64,000 nucleotides of DNA from Saccharolobus shibatae B12 (GCF_019175345.1 NZ_CP077717.1:968001-1032000); one strand, 5' to 3'. Shown: positions 49,329 through 58,970, numbered from the stretch's first letter. The notes: generated by a model not told the origin, from the sequence alone. Program-made: numbers and translations.

Positions 49329-50077
49329 AGCTCGTATTTCCTCTCGTAACCTCTTGGTGTTATCATGTAATTTTTATAACTATAAGTTAATGAATTTCCT
49401 ATTATCATTGTAGTAGTCATACCTATCTCATTCATATGTTCTTTCCATGACGACAAGGTCGTTATTACTATGTTCTCATTATTCCTATACGCACTCTTAA
49501 CTAATCCCACTGGGGTATTCGGCTTCCTATGTTTTGAAACTATATCCATTACTTCTATTAATAAATTCTCATTAATTAAATTATAAAATACTATTACAAA
49601 ATCAGCCTCTGCAGCCTTGGTTACTTTATGTAAAATCTCCTCTCGTGATATTAATAAATCACTTAGGCTTATTACGACGAAGTCAAGAGAAAGGGGACTT
49701 CCTAGTCTAGCAGCAGCTGCCAAAGCAGCAGTTACTCCCGGTATCACTTCAACGTCTAAATCCAATTTTCTTCTGGCTATCAAGTCAAATACCAAACCAG
49801 CCATTCCATAGACCTGTGGATCACCACTAGATACTAAGGCAACAGTATTATCTGACTCTAAGGCTTTTTCTATTGCAGTGTTAGCCCTAAATATTTCCTC
49901 TTTCATTCTAGCTCCTATTACTTCCTTTTTTCCACCTAGGACGTCAGATATTAGCCTTAAGTATGTATTATATCCAATTATTACGTTTGACTTTTCCAAA
50001 ACTTCTTGTGCCTTTATAGTTCTTTGTTCTTTTGATCCTGGTCCAATTCCTACAATGTATAATTTCCCCATTTTCAT
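49325..50077 (-). CDS. cbiH: Cobalt-precorrin-3 C17-methyltransferase
   Basis: Ring-contraction enzyme of the anaerobic route. Tetrapyrrole methylase motifs: [54 protein letters not shown] (the GDPQVYGMA loop is diagnostic for CbiH/CobJ) and [18 protein letters not shown]. 250 residues; no accessory Fe-S domain is present. ATG codons at 50077 and 50071; the first overlaps the cbiX-C stop. Confidence 0.93.
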   Translation of the reverse strand: MKMGKLYIVGIGPGSKEQRTIKAQEVLEKSNVIIGYNTYLRLISDVLGGKKEVIGARMKEEIFRANTAIEKALESDNTVALVSSGDPQVYGMAGLVFDLIARRKLDLDVEVIPGVTAALAAAARLGSPLSLDFVVISLSDLLISREEILHKVTKAAEADFVIVFYNLINENLLIEVMDIVSKHRKPNTPVGLVKSAYRNNENIVITTLSSWKEHMNEIGMTTTMIIGNSLTYSYKNYMITPRGYERKYEL

Positions 50078-51072
50078 CCCTCCATTGCCATTTTAATAAT
50101 CTCATTAATAATCGCCACTGCTATACCGCTCCCACCATAAGTCCCAGTTAATACTACAGATGGAATTTTACTCTCTATCAACGCTTCCTTGGATTCCTTG
50201 GCGTTTGTGAAACCTGGAGGTGTTGCTACTATAAATGGTATATCAACCCCTTGCTTAACCAATTTAATCGTTTCTATAAGTGCAGTCGGAGCGTTTCCTA
50301 TAACCACCACTTTGCCACCTTGTCCAATTGATAACCTCATGGCAGCTGCGGCCCTAGTTATCCCCAATTCCTTTGATAGCTCCTTCGTCCTTTCATCATC
50401 TATCATACAAGTAACCTTTTTCCATCTAATACCTACAGAGACCATTTTCACATCGGCTACGATTTCGCTTCCAGCTCTTATTGCCTCAATCCCCGTATCC
50501 AAGTTGGTCACCTTCAAGTATCTTGCTACTTCTGGATTTCCAGATGCGAAAACGGCTTTTCCTATTACTCTTTTCTCCCTCTCATCTTTAACATCTAAAT
50601 TTGATAGAATATAGTTCATACTTCTCTCTTCTATCTCATAAGGATCCTCCGTGTATTCAAGAGTTGGAAGTGCATCTAATGCCCTCGCCAATCTGTAATA
50701 TAGTGCCAATCCAATCAAGGGTGATGACGAAAGCGGTTCTGTAACGTAAAACTCCACTTCCTTTCCACTTATCTTACTTACCTCCCAACTGTTCAACCTT
50801 TGGATTCCTAGCTCTCCCATGATGTCTCTAAAAACATGATTTCCTCTTCCTAGAAACACTAACCCTATTATTACTCTCCTATACCCTTCTTTAATGATCT
50901 CATTTAGTAGAGATCTCCAATCGGGCTTGGCGAATTCGTTATAAGTTAAGTATATAGGTACTGAGATTTTTTCCTTCAAGTAATTTATCATACCTTCAAT
51001 ATCACTATTATATGTCTCTCTCCTTGAACCGTGACCTATTAGCATTATTGCAGTATTGGATTGTCTATCCAC
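50074..51072 (-). CDS. cbiX-cbiC: Sirohydrochlorin cobaltochelatase / cobalt-precorrin-8 methylmutase fusion
   Basis: Residues 1-120 are a small CbiX-type chelatase (IMLIGHGSRRETYN, then FLGRGNHVFRDIMGEL) that inserts Co into sirohydrochlorin. Residues about 130-332 are CbiC, with GKAVFASGNPEVARYL, GIEAIRAGSEIVADVKMV, VVIGNAPTAL and PPGFTNAKESKEAL, which moves the C11 methyl to C12. The first and last corrin-ring steps are thus on one chain. The GTG at 51072 is leaderless relative to a CTTAAATAC TATA element near 51095-51103; ATG 51045 is an alternative. It heads the eight-gene operon. Confidence 0.9.
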   Translation of the reverse strand: MDRQSNTAIMLIGHGSRRETYNSDIEGMINYLKEKISVPIYLTYNEFAKPDWRSLLNEIIKEGYRRVIIGLVFLGRGNHVFRDIMGELGIQRLNSWEVSKISGKEVEFYVTEPLSSSPLIGLALYYRLARALDALPTLEYTEDPYEIEERSMNYILSNLDVKDEREKRVIGKAVFASGNPEVARYLKVTNLDTGIEAIRAGSEIVADVKMVSVGIRWKKVTCMIDDERTKELSKELGITRAAAAMRLSIGQGGKVVVIGNAPTALIETIKLVKQGVDIPFIVATPPGFTNAKESKEALIESKIPSVVLTGTYGGSGIAVAIINEIIKMAMEG

Positions 51073-51237
51073 ATATTCATTTTCATCATCTAGTATTTAA
51101 GGATTGTTAATGTACGTGATTTGTGGATTACTTCAATTTTCATCTGAGTTGACGTGGAACCTACTTTTAAATCAACGCATGATTTCGAATTTAAGAAAAC
51201 TTAACGAACTTAATATCTAAGAAAATTGAACTAATCC

Positions 51238-51262
51238 ACAAAGCATAATATACGTGCTTTGT
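51238..51262 (+). repeat. Inverted repeat containing a dispersed 17-mer
   Basis: ACAAAGCA (51238-51245) pairs with TGCTTTGT (51255-51262) across nine bases. The first 17 bases, ACAAAGCATAATATACG, recur exactly at 52331-52347 in the next gene-free region. It could be a regulator site or the remnant of a small repeated element. Confidence 0.6.
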
Positions 51263-51487
51263 TTAGTGTTAATCAGTAATAACTAAGTTTATGTACTAAC
51301 TCTTTCTTACTCTTATTTTATATTCAACTATTTTGCGTATTTTTTAGCCTTTGTGCATATATGGTCTCAAGGTATACTAAGTTATTTAATATTTGAGAAG
51401 AAGATGATTTCGAATCAAAAACTCTTAGGCAACGCTCTCTCTTTTTGGTAATATAAAATTAAATGTGTAGTAACTAGGGCATAAACT

Positions 51488-51515
51488 TTATATTTACTTA
51501 GCTAAGTAAATATAA
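51488..51515 (+). promoter_or_regulatory. 28-bp perfect palindrome over the FMN reductase core promoter
   Basis: The 28 bases read the same on both strands, centred between 51501 and 51502, with the core TTTACTTAGCTAAGTAAA. The TATA element (CTTTATAT, 51486-51493) forms one edge and the predicted transcript start the other, so bound protein would block TBP/TFB or RNA polymerase. It is the typical layout of an archaeal repressor operator. Confidence 0.8.
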
Positions 51516-51518
51516 CCA

Positions 51519-52088
51519 ATGGAAAAGGTAAAAATATTAGGATTTGCAGGTAGTTTAAGGAAACAGTCATATAATAAAATGCTCTTAAAGGTAGCCCAGA
51601 CACTACTTCCTGATAACGTGACGATGGAAATATTTGATTTAGAAGGTATACCACCATTTAATGTAGACCTAGAACCACCAGAAATAGTAAAAGTATTTAA
51701 AGAGAAGATAAGATCAGCAGATGCGCTGCTCATAGCTACACCTGAGTATAATTACTCAATACCTGGCGTACTAAAAAATGCTATAGATTGGGCTTCATTT
51801 CCGCCTAAGGATAACTCATTTGAAGGTAAGCCGGTTGCCGTAATTAGTGCATCAATAGGTATGTTAGGTGGTGCTAGAGCTCAATATCATCTAAGACAAA
51901 TTTTTGTGTTCTTAAATATGATACCAGTCAATAGGCCAGAGGTTTTCGTTACATTTGCCCATAAAAAGTTTGATGAAAACGGTAACCTCTTAGATGAGGA
52001 CGCTAAAAAGTATTTAAGAGAACTATTACAAAATCTCGTAAAGTTGGCTGAAGTAGTGAAGATTGGGAGGGACCTAAAGCTTCTTTAA
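51519..52088 (+). CDS. NAD(P)H-dependent FMN reductase
   Basis: Flavodoxin-fold reductase of 189 residues (FMN_red family, azoreductase/chromate-reductase-like). ILGFAGSLRKQSYNKMLLK binds the FMN phosphate, ATPEYNYSIPGVLKNAIDWAS is the family's signature near the isoalloxazine, and VAVISASIGMLGGARAQYHLR follows. It supplies reduced flavin or reduces quinones and similar compounds. The ATG is three bases after the palindromic operator, so the mRNA is leaderless and expression is probably switched by a repressor. Confidence 0.9.
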   Translation: MEKVKILGFAGSLRKQSYNKMLLKVAQTLLPDNVTMEIFDLEGIPPFNVDLEPPEIVKVFKEKIRSADALLIATPEYNYSIPGVLKNAIDWASFPPKDNSFEGKPVAVISASIGMLGGARAQYHLRQIFVFLNMIPVNRPEVFVTFAHKKFDENGNLLDEDAKKYLRELLQNLVKLAEVVKIGRDLKLL

Positions 52089-52330
52089 TGTTAAGTTTTT
52101 CTTTAATTCCAAGTATGCCATATTAAATACTTAATTTGCTTTATTTAATATATCGCTAAGTTGATCTAAATTGGTAAAATTTACCCATAGTGTCATCACT
52201 GAGCCACAAATTAATTAGGTTAACTGATCTTCATGAAGAGAAGACGTTAAACTGATATACTTAATATACGTTTGAATATTAGAAAGAAAATTTATACCTT
52301 AATAATGACACCATGTCCACACTCCAATCG

Positions 52331-52347
52331 ACAAAGCATAATATACG
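52331..52347 (+). repeat. Second copy of dispersed 17-mer
   Basis: Exact copy of 51238-51254, about 1.1 kb away. The downstream inverted arm present in the first copy is not conserved here. Confidence 0.6.
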
Positions 52348-52525
52348 CGTTTATAACTCGCTTATGAGCCCTACTAGAGGTTTAATATTTTGCCATTGAA
52401 GTTGAGGCTGATATAATAATACTCAGAATCGGAACTTTATCTATCATGTTGTAATTGACACATACCGTAATAAAGAGAAAAATGAAGGACGAGTACGTAA
52501 TTCAACATAGAGCATCATTTGATAA

Positions 52526-52560
52526 ACTATATCAATAGTTGTTATCCTTGTTGATATAGT
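52526..52560. repeat. Inverted repeat ACTATATCAA / TTGATATAGT
   Basis: Perfect 10-bp arms (52526-52535 and 52551-52560) separated by 15 bases, in the gene-free stretch. It could be a protein site or a small RNA hairpin. Confidence 0.55.
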
Positions 52561-52909
52561 AAATAGAAACTTCAGTTATTCGTACAGTTGATCAAACATG
52601 TTCTATACGGATATTGATAGAAAATTGTAATTTAGTATGTAATATTCGGAAAAATAACAAAGAAGGTACTGCGAATATAGTACCAATGAGTATCTTAAGT
52701 GACACCTAGTATATTCTCATTCGATATACGTACTCATTATATATAAACTTTCAGTAGTATACGAATCTAAAAGTCTTTAACTACCATCAGTCTCAATTCA
52801 AATGAAGCTTGTTAATGTATTTAGGAATAGTTTTTGACTATGATTAAGCTAAACTTCTAGTGGGCTCTTATATGGCAATTATATAACATAAATCTTCTTA
52901 TATGGGAAG

Positions 52910-53074
52910 TCAATTAACACATTGTTTCCATCCAAATCTATCCTCGTACTCTTTTACTTTACCCATGGAAGTGGATTGGTTTTTGTCTAATGGTATCAAT
53001 CCAATTATCTTATCTCCGTCGTAAATATACATGAAGTACCTATCATCTACTAGTACTAACCTATAGCAGAACAT
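52910..53074 (-). CDS. 54-residue ORF downstream of the radical SAM gene
   Basis: The minus-strand frame runs from ATG 53074 to TGA 52910 and encodes 54 residues starting MFCYRLVLVDDRYFMYIY and ending GWKQCVN. The alternating hydrophobic pattern, DGDKIIGLIPLDKN turn and absence of simple-sequence bias look like a real small beta-rich protein. It begins 16 bases after the radical SAM stop on the same strand, so co-transcription is likely. No family is recognised; with its two Cys and Trp-Lys end it could be a substrate or small partner of the enzyme, which is speculative. Confidence 0.5.
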   Translation of the reverse strand: MFCYRLVLVDDRYFMYIYDGDKIIGLIPLDKNQSTSMGKVKEYEDRFGWKQCVN

Positions 53075-53090
53075 TTTTTAATATATATGT

Positions 53091-54125
53091 TTATCTTGAT
53101 AATAAAAATTTAATAGGAGTAGCGTTATAAAGATAGCTTGCTATGTTATCTATTATTTTCTCTTTTACCATTTTTCCATTTGACCAACTAAACAGTGAAG
53201 GCTCTAAGTAACAAGCAAGAGCACAGGCGTTACAATTCTCATATTTCTCCCAAGGATAAGTATTCCATAATTTAACTATATTAACCTCCCAGACTTTATC
53301 AGTTCCACTATACTCATTTAGCACGTAGCAAGGGAGTACGATTCTACCTTGTGGGTCAATATTTATGGTTAACCAAGGTTTACATTTCCATGGTATCTTA
53401 TTATACCATGAGTTAACTATTGCCTCAAAGTAATCTACAGATTCAACTATGGGATAGCCCCTCTTCTTAAGCTCAATTATTAGCCTTAATGTATCGTAAA
53501 GTCTCCTCTTATCCGGACTTAATTTCTCAGCGGTAGAATAGTCGTACTCAACTTGTATACTAATATTAACATTAAGTTTTCGTGCAAGCTCAATTACATC
53601 CTTAACTTGATCCATATTTTCTCTAGTTATTGTAAAGCTAATCGCTACTGGTAAATACTTCCTAGCCTCCTTTATACCTTCTACAGCCCTTTCAAAGGCG
53701 CCTGAAATCCCCCTAATTTTATCATGGACTTCGCCTATTCCATCTATGGATACAAATAAGTAATCTAGATTTTCACTTATACTCTTGACCCTATCTTTAA
53801 GGAGCCATCCATTTGTAACTAATGAAGTATAGAATCTCTTGTAAGACTCCTCTAATATTTGCTCTAAATCTCTTCTCAGTAACGGTTCTCCACCCTCAAA
53901 CCCCATGAAAAGAACTCCCGCTCTTTCTAATGATTTCAACATCAAAACCTCTTCTTCCAAAGATAGCAGTTTTTCGTCTTTCCTTCTCCAAAAAGGGCAC
54001 ATTCTGCATCTTAAGTTGCACGTATATAACAACTTGTGTCCTGCAATCAGAGGTAATTTTCTAACTCCAAGCCCCAGAAGTGCCCTTTTCACGTTGCCTA
54101 CTATCATAGGTTTTAAAGTTGACAT
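53091..54125 (-). CDS. Radical SAM enzyme with SPASM-like C-terminus
   Basis: A 344-residue protein. The [4Fe-4S] motif CNLRCRMCPFW has Cys36, Cys40 and Cys43; FMGFEGGEPLLR is the GGE motif, and FVSIDGIGEVHDKIRG follows. The C-terminal PWLTINIDPQGRIVLPCYVLN and the ENCNACALACYLEP cluster resemble the SPASM auxiliary-cluster domain of peptide- or protein-modifying enzymes. The substrate is unknown. It is divergent from the MBL-fold gene, and a 54-residue ORF follows it. HpnH-like or heme-modifying relatives are alternatives. Confidence 0.82.
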   Translation of the reverse strand: MSTLKPMIVGNVKRALLGLGVRKLPLIAGHKLLYTCNLRCRMCPFWRRKDEKLLSLEEEVLMLKSLERAGVLFMGFEGGEPLLRRDLEQILEESYKRFYTSLVTNGWLLKDRVKSISENLDYLFVSIDGIGEVHDKIRGISGAFERAVEGIKEARKYLPVAISFTITRENMDQVKDVIELARKLNVNISIQVEYDYSTAEKLSPDKRRLYDTLRLIIELKKRGYPIVESVDYFEAIVNSWYNKIPWKCKPWLTINIDPQGRIVLPCYVLNEYSGTDKVWEVNIVKLWNTYPWEKYENCNACALACYLEPSLFSWSNGKMVKEKIIDNIASYLYNATPIKFLLSR

Positions 54126-54199
54126 ATTTAATTAATATACAAACGCATGTATTAATCTTTTGCGAAAAGTTAAATATCACAGACTTCGTTAGTCAAGTT

Positions 54200-55018
54200 A
54201 TGCCAACTGTGAAACTCACAAAGAACGTTACGGTTATGACTGGGAGTCCAAATACGTTGATTTATGATAATAGAGTTGTGATAGATCTGGGAGGAAAGAA
54301 CTCCTCCCTAGATCTAAATGCTGAAGTTCAATTGGCTACTCATGGCCATGCCGATCATATAGCTGGTTTATTGAAGAAGGATGCTAAAATAAGATATCTC
54401 CCTAAGGAGGACTATTGGTCATTAACTCTAATGGGAAGAAGAGCAATGATTTATGGATGTAGTTCGAAGAATTCCGAAGTCTTCATATTTGATTATGTAA
54501 AAGAGAATCTCGATTCTTTGAATGGTGAGGTTCGAAATTCAGAGATTGAAGTGGTAAAATTGCAAGGACATACACCAGGTCATAGCGGCTATATTGTTGA
54601 TAATGTTCTATATGCGGGAGATGCGTTTTTTGGTGAGAAAGTACTGGAGGGTTTCTCAGTTCCCTTTTATACTGATTTCTGGACTGCTCTAGAATCGTTG
54701 GATAAAGTTAAAGAATTGGCAAAGAGTGTTGATAACATAGTAATAAGTCATGGTCCAGTTTACACTAATAAGAATAAGATGATCTCGATTTTAGAGAGTA
54801 ATATTACTTATGCTCAAAAGTTAATAGGAAAAATCCTAGATCTATTGTCAAACAGTGAGTTTACAGTGGAGGAAATTGTGGTCAAGTTAAAGCAAGATTT
54901 GACACCAGCTAATGTGTTGCTAAATTCCGTTGTTGTGAGGTCAATACTCCTAGGGTTAGAGAATATCGAGTATAATATAACTCAAAAAGGTTTAGTTTTT
55001 AGAAGAAAAGTTCATTAG
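54200..55018 (+). CDS. Metallo-beta-lactamase-fold hydrolase
   Basis: A 272-residue MBL-fold protein. ATHGHADHIAGLL is the HxHxDH metal site, KLQGHTPGHSGYIV supplies the next His, LYAGDAFFGEKV the bridging Asp, and VISHGP the last His. A C-terminal helical winged-helix-like part follows. Function open (glyoxalase II, lactonase and others share the fold). ATG 54200 is chosen with a GTTAAATATC TATA element about 26 bases upstream; the longer frame from 54119 overlaps the divergent radical SAM start. Confidence 0.85.
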   Translation: MPTVKLTKNVTVMTGSPNTLIYDNRVVIDLGGKNSSLDLNAEVQLATHGHADHIAGLLKKDAKIRYLPKEDYWSLTLMGRRAMIYGCSSKNSEVFIFDYVKENLDSLNGEVRNSEIEVVKLQGHTPGHSGYIVDNVLYAGDAFFGEKVLEGFSVPFYTDFWTALESLDKVKELAKSVDNIVISHGPVYTNKNKMISILESNITYAQKLIGKILDLLSNSEFTVEEIVVKLKQDLTPANVLLNSVVVRSILLGLENIEYNITQKGLVFRRKVH

Positions 55019-55151
55019 GGGATATCTAAAAAATAGACATGGTGTTATAGTCTCTAATGCTGCATTAATTGTTGTTATAACTAAAGAACTTTATAGATTG
55101 TATTGCAATGTAAATACATTTTGGATAAATCAATCTTAGAATGTTTCTTTA

Positions 55152-55167
55152 TCAGGTATCTACCTGA
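55152..55167. repeat. Inverted repeat TCAGGTA-TC-TACCTGA between convergent genes
   Basis: Seven-base arms with a two-base centre, in the 298-base gap between the MBL-fold gene and arlJ. The gap otherwise shows only A/T-rich sequence and a short AATGTA/TACATT dyad; no gene is seen. It may be a terminator-linked structure or a protein site. Confidence 0.4.
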
Positions 55168-55316
55168 AATAAAATAACTCTCATTGTGAAATATATAACT
55201 CTCTGATTACAATGTAGCTAATGACTTGTACACTTATTATAAAGTATAACTGGCGTAATATTCGGTATCATTAAAGTAATTTTAGGTAAATATATGATAT
55301 GGTTAATACCGATCCG

Positions 55317-56738
55317 TCAAGTTGTTTGTAATAAACCCGATGGCGATACCAACTCCTTAAATATGTTTCCGGTTAATATGAGAACTATATGATAGCTTAT
55401 TGAGCTTAATATTATCAGTATTCCAATAAAATATAGACTAACATAAAGCGATTTGCCATATGCCAATGTAATCGCAATTCCATTAGCGAAGCTCAATATT
55501 AATAATATAATTAGAAATATTCGTGATATCATATCAATATTAACTTCAGAGAAACTAAATACTGTAGATACGTTCTGGGTTGAAAATATATTATTTAGCA
55601 TACCAACTATCGATATTAGTGCAGCAGATACCCCCGCTGAAGCTGTTTGCAGTGCATATATTGATGTTTCAAAAGCTCTTCCATTTTGCTCTTTTCTAGA
55701 TCTTATGTTCAAAACCGAATCACCTATCTTACTTAGAATCTCTCCAATTATCATGACATTTCCTCCCATACTTATCGTTTCATATAGTACTTTGCTTAAC
55801 ATGCTCACCAGTACGCTTCCGCTTTCATCTCCTATCAATCTAAATATTTTTTCCTTATTGATGCCTAAGTTTAATCTATTTAGCGATCTTTTGATTAAAG
55901 GTTTTACGTCTCCTAAATCCCCCCTTAGTACTGCCATCAGAGACTCTTTTAAGTTGCTTACTATTGCATAATTTCTCGAAAAGTATCTAATAAAAAGTAA
56001 GAAATGTCTCTCTATTCTATTAATCTTATTTTCATATATTCTATACCTAAGACCAACTCCTAATAGAACTATACCAATTACCATTAAAACTATATATGAA
56101 GTATATATTATTGAAAATATTATTGAAAGAGATATTGCGAATGTCAGAAGAAGTTTATCTATAACGTTGTACCTAATGTAATTTTCTGGTCTATATAAGA
56201 GATACATAACTAATGTTAAATTTCCTAGAAGTGCTAAGGATAAGATAGTAAGCTGTGTTATTAGAGTAGTTCCTCCACTATAAATTAATGATAAAATTGT
56301 AATGTCAGCTACTAAAAAGGTAAGGGAACTATTTAATGTAGCATAGATTGTAAGAAAATTATTCATTGATTCTATTAACCTAGCAGAATAAGCATTGTAT
56401 TCAGATAATGTAAAATCAATTTCTCTTGACAAGGACTCTATCATATCATCACCAAAAGTTACTGCTTGTGATAATCTTATTAAGAATTCTTTCAGGTATC
56501 TAATGTTGAGGTTCTTTATGCTGTAGGTTATTGCAGATGAGAATTTATATCTATATCCAGAAACTAAATTTCTTATTTTTTTGAAAACTTTGGTATATGG
56601 TTCAAAGGAGTCCTCCCTACTTAAATGCAATATAACGATTTCTGGTGGCACCCCCGAGGAAAATAACGCAAGCATAAAAGCTAACATAAAAATATATTTA
56701 GAGTCTACTTCATTTTTTATACTAAATATTCTTGGCAT
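55317..56738 (-). CDS. arlJ: Archaellum membrane platform protein ArlJ (FlaJ)
   Basis: Polytopic TadC/GspF-type protein of 473 residues, the membrane anchor on which ArlI works. About nine TM segments are seen, with two cytoplasmic helical domains; [32 protein letters not shown] matches the second T2SF domain. It is the last gene of the archaellum operon and overlaps arlI by 17 bases. Start ATG 56738. Confidence 0.9.
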   Translation of the reverse strand: MPRIFSIKNEVDSKYIFMLAFMLALFSSGVPPEIVILHLSREDSFEPYTKVFKKIRNLVSGYRYKFSSAITYSIKNLNIRYLKEFLIRLSQAVTFGDDMIESLSREIDFTLSEYNAYSARLIESMNNFLTIYATLNSSLTFLVADITILSLIYSGGTTLITQLTILSLALLGNLTLVMYLLYRPENYIRYNVIDKLLLTFAISLSIIFSIIYTSYIVLMVIGIVLLGVGLRYRIYENKINRIERHFLLFIRYFSRNYAIVSNLKESLMAVLRGDLGDVKPLIKRSLNRLNLGINKEKIFRLIGDESGSVLVSMLSKVLYETISMGGNVMIIGEILSKIGDSVLNIRSRKEQNGRAFETSIYALQTASAGVSAALISIVGMLNNIFSTQNVSTVFSFSEVNIDMISRIFLIILLILSFANGIAITLAYGKSLYVSLYFIGILIILSSISYHIVLILTGNIFKELVSPSGLLQTT

Positions 56739-58263
56739 ATCTTATCTCCTCTTCTATACCAAATTGTCTAGCCCTTAATATTTGATTCCATACTTCAAAA
56801 TAATTGAAAATTTTTTTACTTATAAGTATTTTTAGAAATTCAGCTCTTAAGTTTAATTCATCATAAAGAATTCCTATATTTCTACGTTCGATTCCTCTTC
56901 TAATTGCAACCTTATTTTCTATAAGATAAGAAGCCCCTCTCCCAGCAAAAATTATCTTATCTTCTGCAGGATCATATGTAAATGCTGGTATATAGACTAC
57001 GTCATTAGTAACAGGGTCTATATCTATTATTTCATCAACTTCCACTACTCTTCTTATCAAATTGCCCTTTTTATCATATAATGCAGTCTGAAATAGTGCT
57101 ATGTTAAGGTTATTAATATAACTTTTAGGTACTTCTATAGGATAACCAGTAAGCCTTTGAACAAGTGTTCTTATATTTGCTGCATGGAATGTCGCCATCA
57201 CTGAATGTCCAGTTTGCATTGCTTGGAATGCTACATTACCTTCTCTATCTCTAATTTCTCCGACTAGAATGTAATTAGGTCTTTGCCTTAAAGCGGCTTT
57301 AAGTAAGTCGAATAGCTTTACACTTCCCTCACCGCCTGTTTCTCTAGTCACTTCTGCTACCCAATTTGAATGAGGTACCGTAAGTTCCGGTGTATCTTCT
57401 ATTGTTACTATTTTTAAATTAGGAGGAATGAAAGCTGTAATTGCATTAAGTGTAGTTGTTTTTCCGGATGCAGTCTCTCCACATACGAACAAGTTCATAC
57501 CCTCGTCTAACATCATCCATATATATGCTGCTAGAAGTGGGGACAGGGTACCGAATGAGATCAATTGAGTTACACTAATTGGTATTTTGCTGAATTTTCT
57601 TACAGTCAAATTAGAACCTCTTCTACTTATATCAATTCCATAAACGAAGTTTACTCTTGATCCATCTGGTAAGCTTGCGTCAATTATTGGTCTATTATGA
57701 GATACTGGTCTATATGTTTTCTCACTTAAAGAAATAATTAGATTATCCAGTTCCTCTTCGTTCTCAATTAATAATGATGTCCTCATAGGACCGAATACCT
57801 TGTGCACAATGTAAATATGACCTAAGCCTGGAATAGATATATCCTCGATAAACGGATCCCTAATTAATGGCTCTAATATGCTTGAATATAGTTTATCTCT
57901 TACGAAATGATAAATTGCGTATTCCTTTGGTACAGATATTCTTATCTTGCTTAGTATTTTATCTAAAACTTTCCTCATAAGTATTTCCTTTTCTTCAACA
58001 GTAGGTGGTGGCTCTAAGTCACTAATGGCTTTTGCGAATTTCTCTTCTATTTCTTCCATTTCTTTAGGTTTTGGCCTTGGAGGTTCAATTACTGTATATT
58101 GGTTGTAGCCGTCTTCTGCCTTTGTACTCTGAACATGGATGTAAATATATTTATCGACCTTATAAATTGCATTATAATTCTTACTACCTTTCAGTTTATT
58201 CGGGTCATCAATCATTACTGGTTTTTCCAGAAATCTAGATAAGTAATCTTCGACGAAGCTCAT
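56722..58263 (-). CDS. arlI: Archaellum motor ATPase ArlI (FlaI)
   Basis: Hexameric type II/IV secretion ATPase powering archaellum assembly and rotation. The 513 residues contain an N-terminal domain, [17 protein letters not shown] (Walker A), VTIEDTPEL (Asp box), [17 protein letters not shown] (Walker B), and [12 protein letters not shown] (His box). The start [16 protein letters not shown] matches the Sulfolobus protein. Two bases separate it from the arlH stop. Confidence 0.95.
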   Translation of the reverse strand: MSFVEDYLSRFLEKPVMIDDPNKLKGSKNYNAIYKVDKYIYIHVQSTKAEDGYNQYTVIEPPRPKPKEMEEIEEKFAKAISDLEPPPTVEEKEILMRKVLDKILSKIRISVPKEYAIYHFVRDKLYSSILEPLIRDPFIEDISIPGLGHIYIVHKVFGPMRTSLLIENEEELDNLIISLSEKTYRPVSHNRPIIDASLPDGSRVNFVYGIDISRRGSNLTVRKFSKIPISVTQLISFGTLSPLLAAYIWMMLDEGMNLFVCGETASGKTTTLNAITAFIPPNLKIVTIEDTPELTVPHSNWVAEVTRETGGEGSVKLFDLLKAALRQRPNYILVGEIRDREGNVAFQAMQTGHSVMATFHAANIRTLVQRLTGYPIEVPKSYINNLNIALFQTALYDKKGNLIRRVVEVDEIIDIDPVTNDVVYIPAFTYDPAEDKIIFAGRGASYLIENKVAIRRGIERRNIGILYDELNLRAEFLKILISKKIFNYFEVWNQILRARQFGIEEEIRYAKNI

Positions 58264-58265
58264 GG

Positions 58266-58970
58266 TTAAGCCCTCGATAGGGATAGTGGCACAACCTTAA
58301 TTCCTAAAGCTGGGTCTATATCGAATGAAATAGCATCAGCTCCTTGTATACCACCTATTGTTTTAATTCTTTCTAGGACCTTTATTCTTCTTCCCCCTAT
58401 GCTTGTTGCAGAAAGTTTAAAATAAACGTCAACTATACTTGTGATTCTACTCTTTAGTTCCTCATTAAATACATCTGGGTGGACGGTAAATAATATAAGC
58501 TTTCCTAGATCAACTAACACTCTAGCATCTTTCATAAATTGTAAAATTTGCTTTATTTCTGCGAACGTTGCTACTATTGACAAGCTATCAATAATAACGA
58601 AGTCCATGTTCTTCCTCTTTTTTATGAAGTCTATGATAACTTCAAGTATTTTATTCGCTAATGCCGAATTCCAATTAAATCTATTCGTATTTAACGGGGC
58701 AATTCCCAAGACACCTTTTAAGAAAAACGGTATCAGATTAATTTTTACATCTCTCATTTTTTTCAAATAGTCTTTGCTAGTTTGTTCTGTAGTTATTACA
58801 TAACCCTTTTTCCCACCTATTAGTAGTCCATAACAAAATTGTGCAGATAGAACGCTTTTACCAGTTCCATGATCTCCCTCAATCATAATCAGTGCAGGGA
58901 ATGGTATACCAGATAATCTTCTATCTAAATCTTCATTTCCAGTTTTTATTATCACAGTACACCCCTCCAT
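58266..58970 (-). CDS. arlH: Archaellum ATP-binding regulator ArlH (FlaH)
   Basis: RecA/KaiC-like protein of 234 residues that forms a ring beneath Arl[19 protein letters not shown] is Walker A near 32-42; the Walker B strand is [10 protein letters not shown]. ArlH binds ATP with little hydrolysis, and binding state controls ArlI. The start overlaps arlF by 19 bases, indicating coupled translation. Confidence 0.93.
   Translation of the reverse strand: MEGCTVIIKTGNEDLDRRLSGIPFPALIMIEGDHGTGKSVLSAQFCYGLLIGGKKGYVITTEQTSKDYLKKMRDVKINLIPFFLKGVLGIAPLNTNRFNWNSALANKILEVIIDFIKKRKNMDFVIIDSLSIVATFAEIKQILQFMKDARVLVDLGKLILFTVHPDVFNEELKSRITSIVDVYFKLSATSIGGRRIKVLERIKTIGGIQGADAISFDIDPALGIKVVPLSLSRA

Larger units (their letters stand above)
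51073..51518. other. 446-base gap between cbi operon and FMN reductase
   Basis: No gene seen on either strand. It holds the TATA region of the cbi operon near 51095-51103, a hairpin-capable inverted repeat ACAAAGCA/TGCTTTGT at 51238-51262, the 12-mer ATGATTTCGAAT at 51179-51190 and again at 51404-51415, and at its end the 28-bp palindromic operator of the FMN reductase gene. Confidence 0.6.
52089..52909. other. 821-base stretch without a recognisable gene
   Basis: Very A/T-rich and stop-dense on both strands. It contains the second copy of the 17-mer at 52331-52347, three of the four ATATACG heptamers of the area (52264, 52341, 52724), a 10-bp inverted repeat at 52526-52560, a partial C/D-like D'-C'-D pattern at 52224-52255, and a strong orphan TATA-like element at 52737-52749. 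I see no decayed gene I can name. Confidence 0.6.

Noticed and set aside
51073-51518. Cobalamin riboswitch before the cbi operon
   Set aside because: The operon appears leaderless from GTG 51072, leaving no room for a riboswitch, and no B12-box-like sequence was seen.
52089-52909. Replication origin
   Set aside because: A/T-rich and gene-free, but no cdc6/orc1 or whiP gene nearby and no recognisable ORB repeats.
54119-54199. N-terminal extension of the MBL-fold protein
   Set aside because: It overlaps the divergent radical SAM start and precedes the likely TATA element; the domain begins at ATG 54200.
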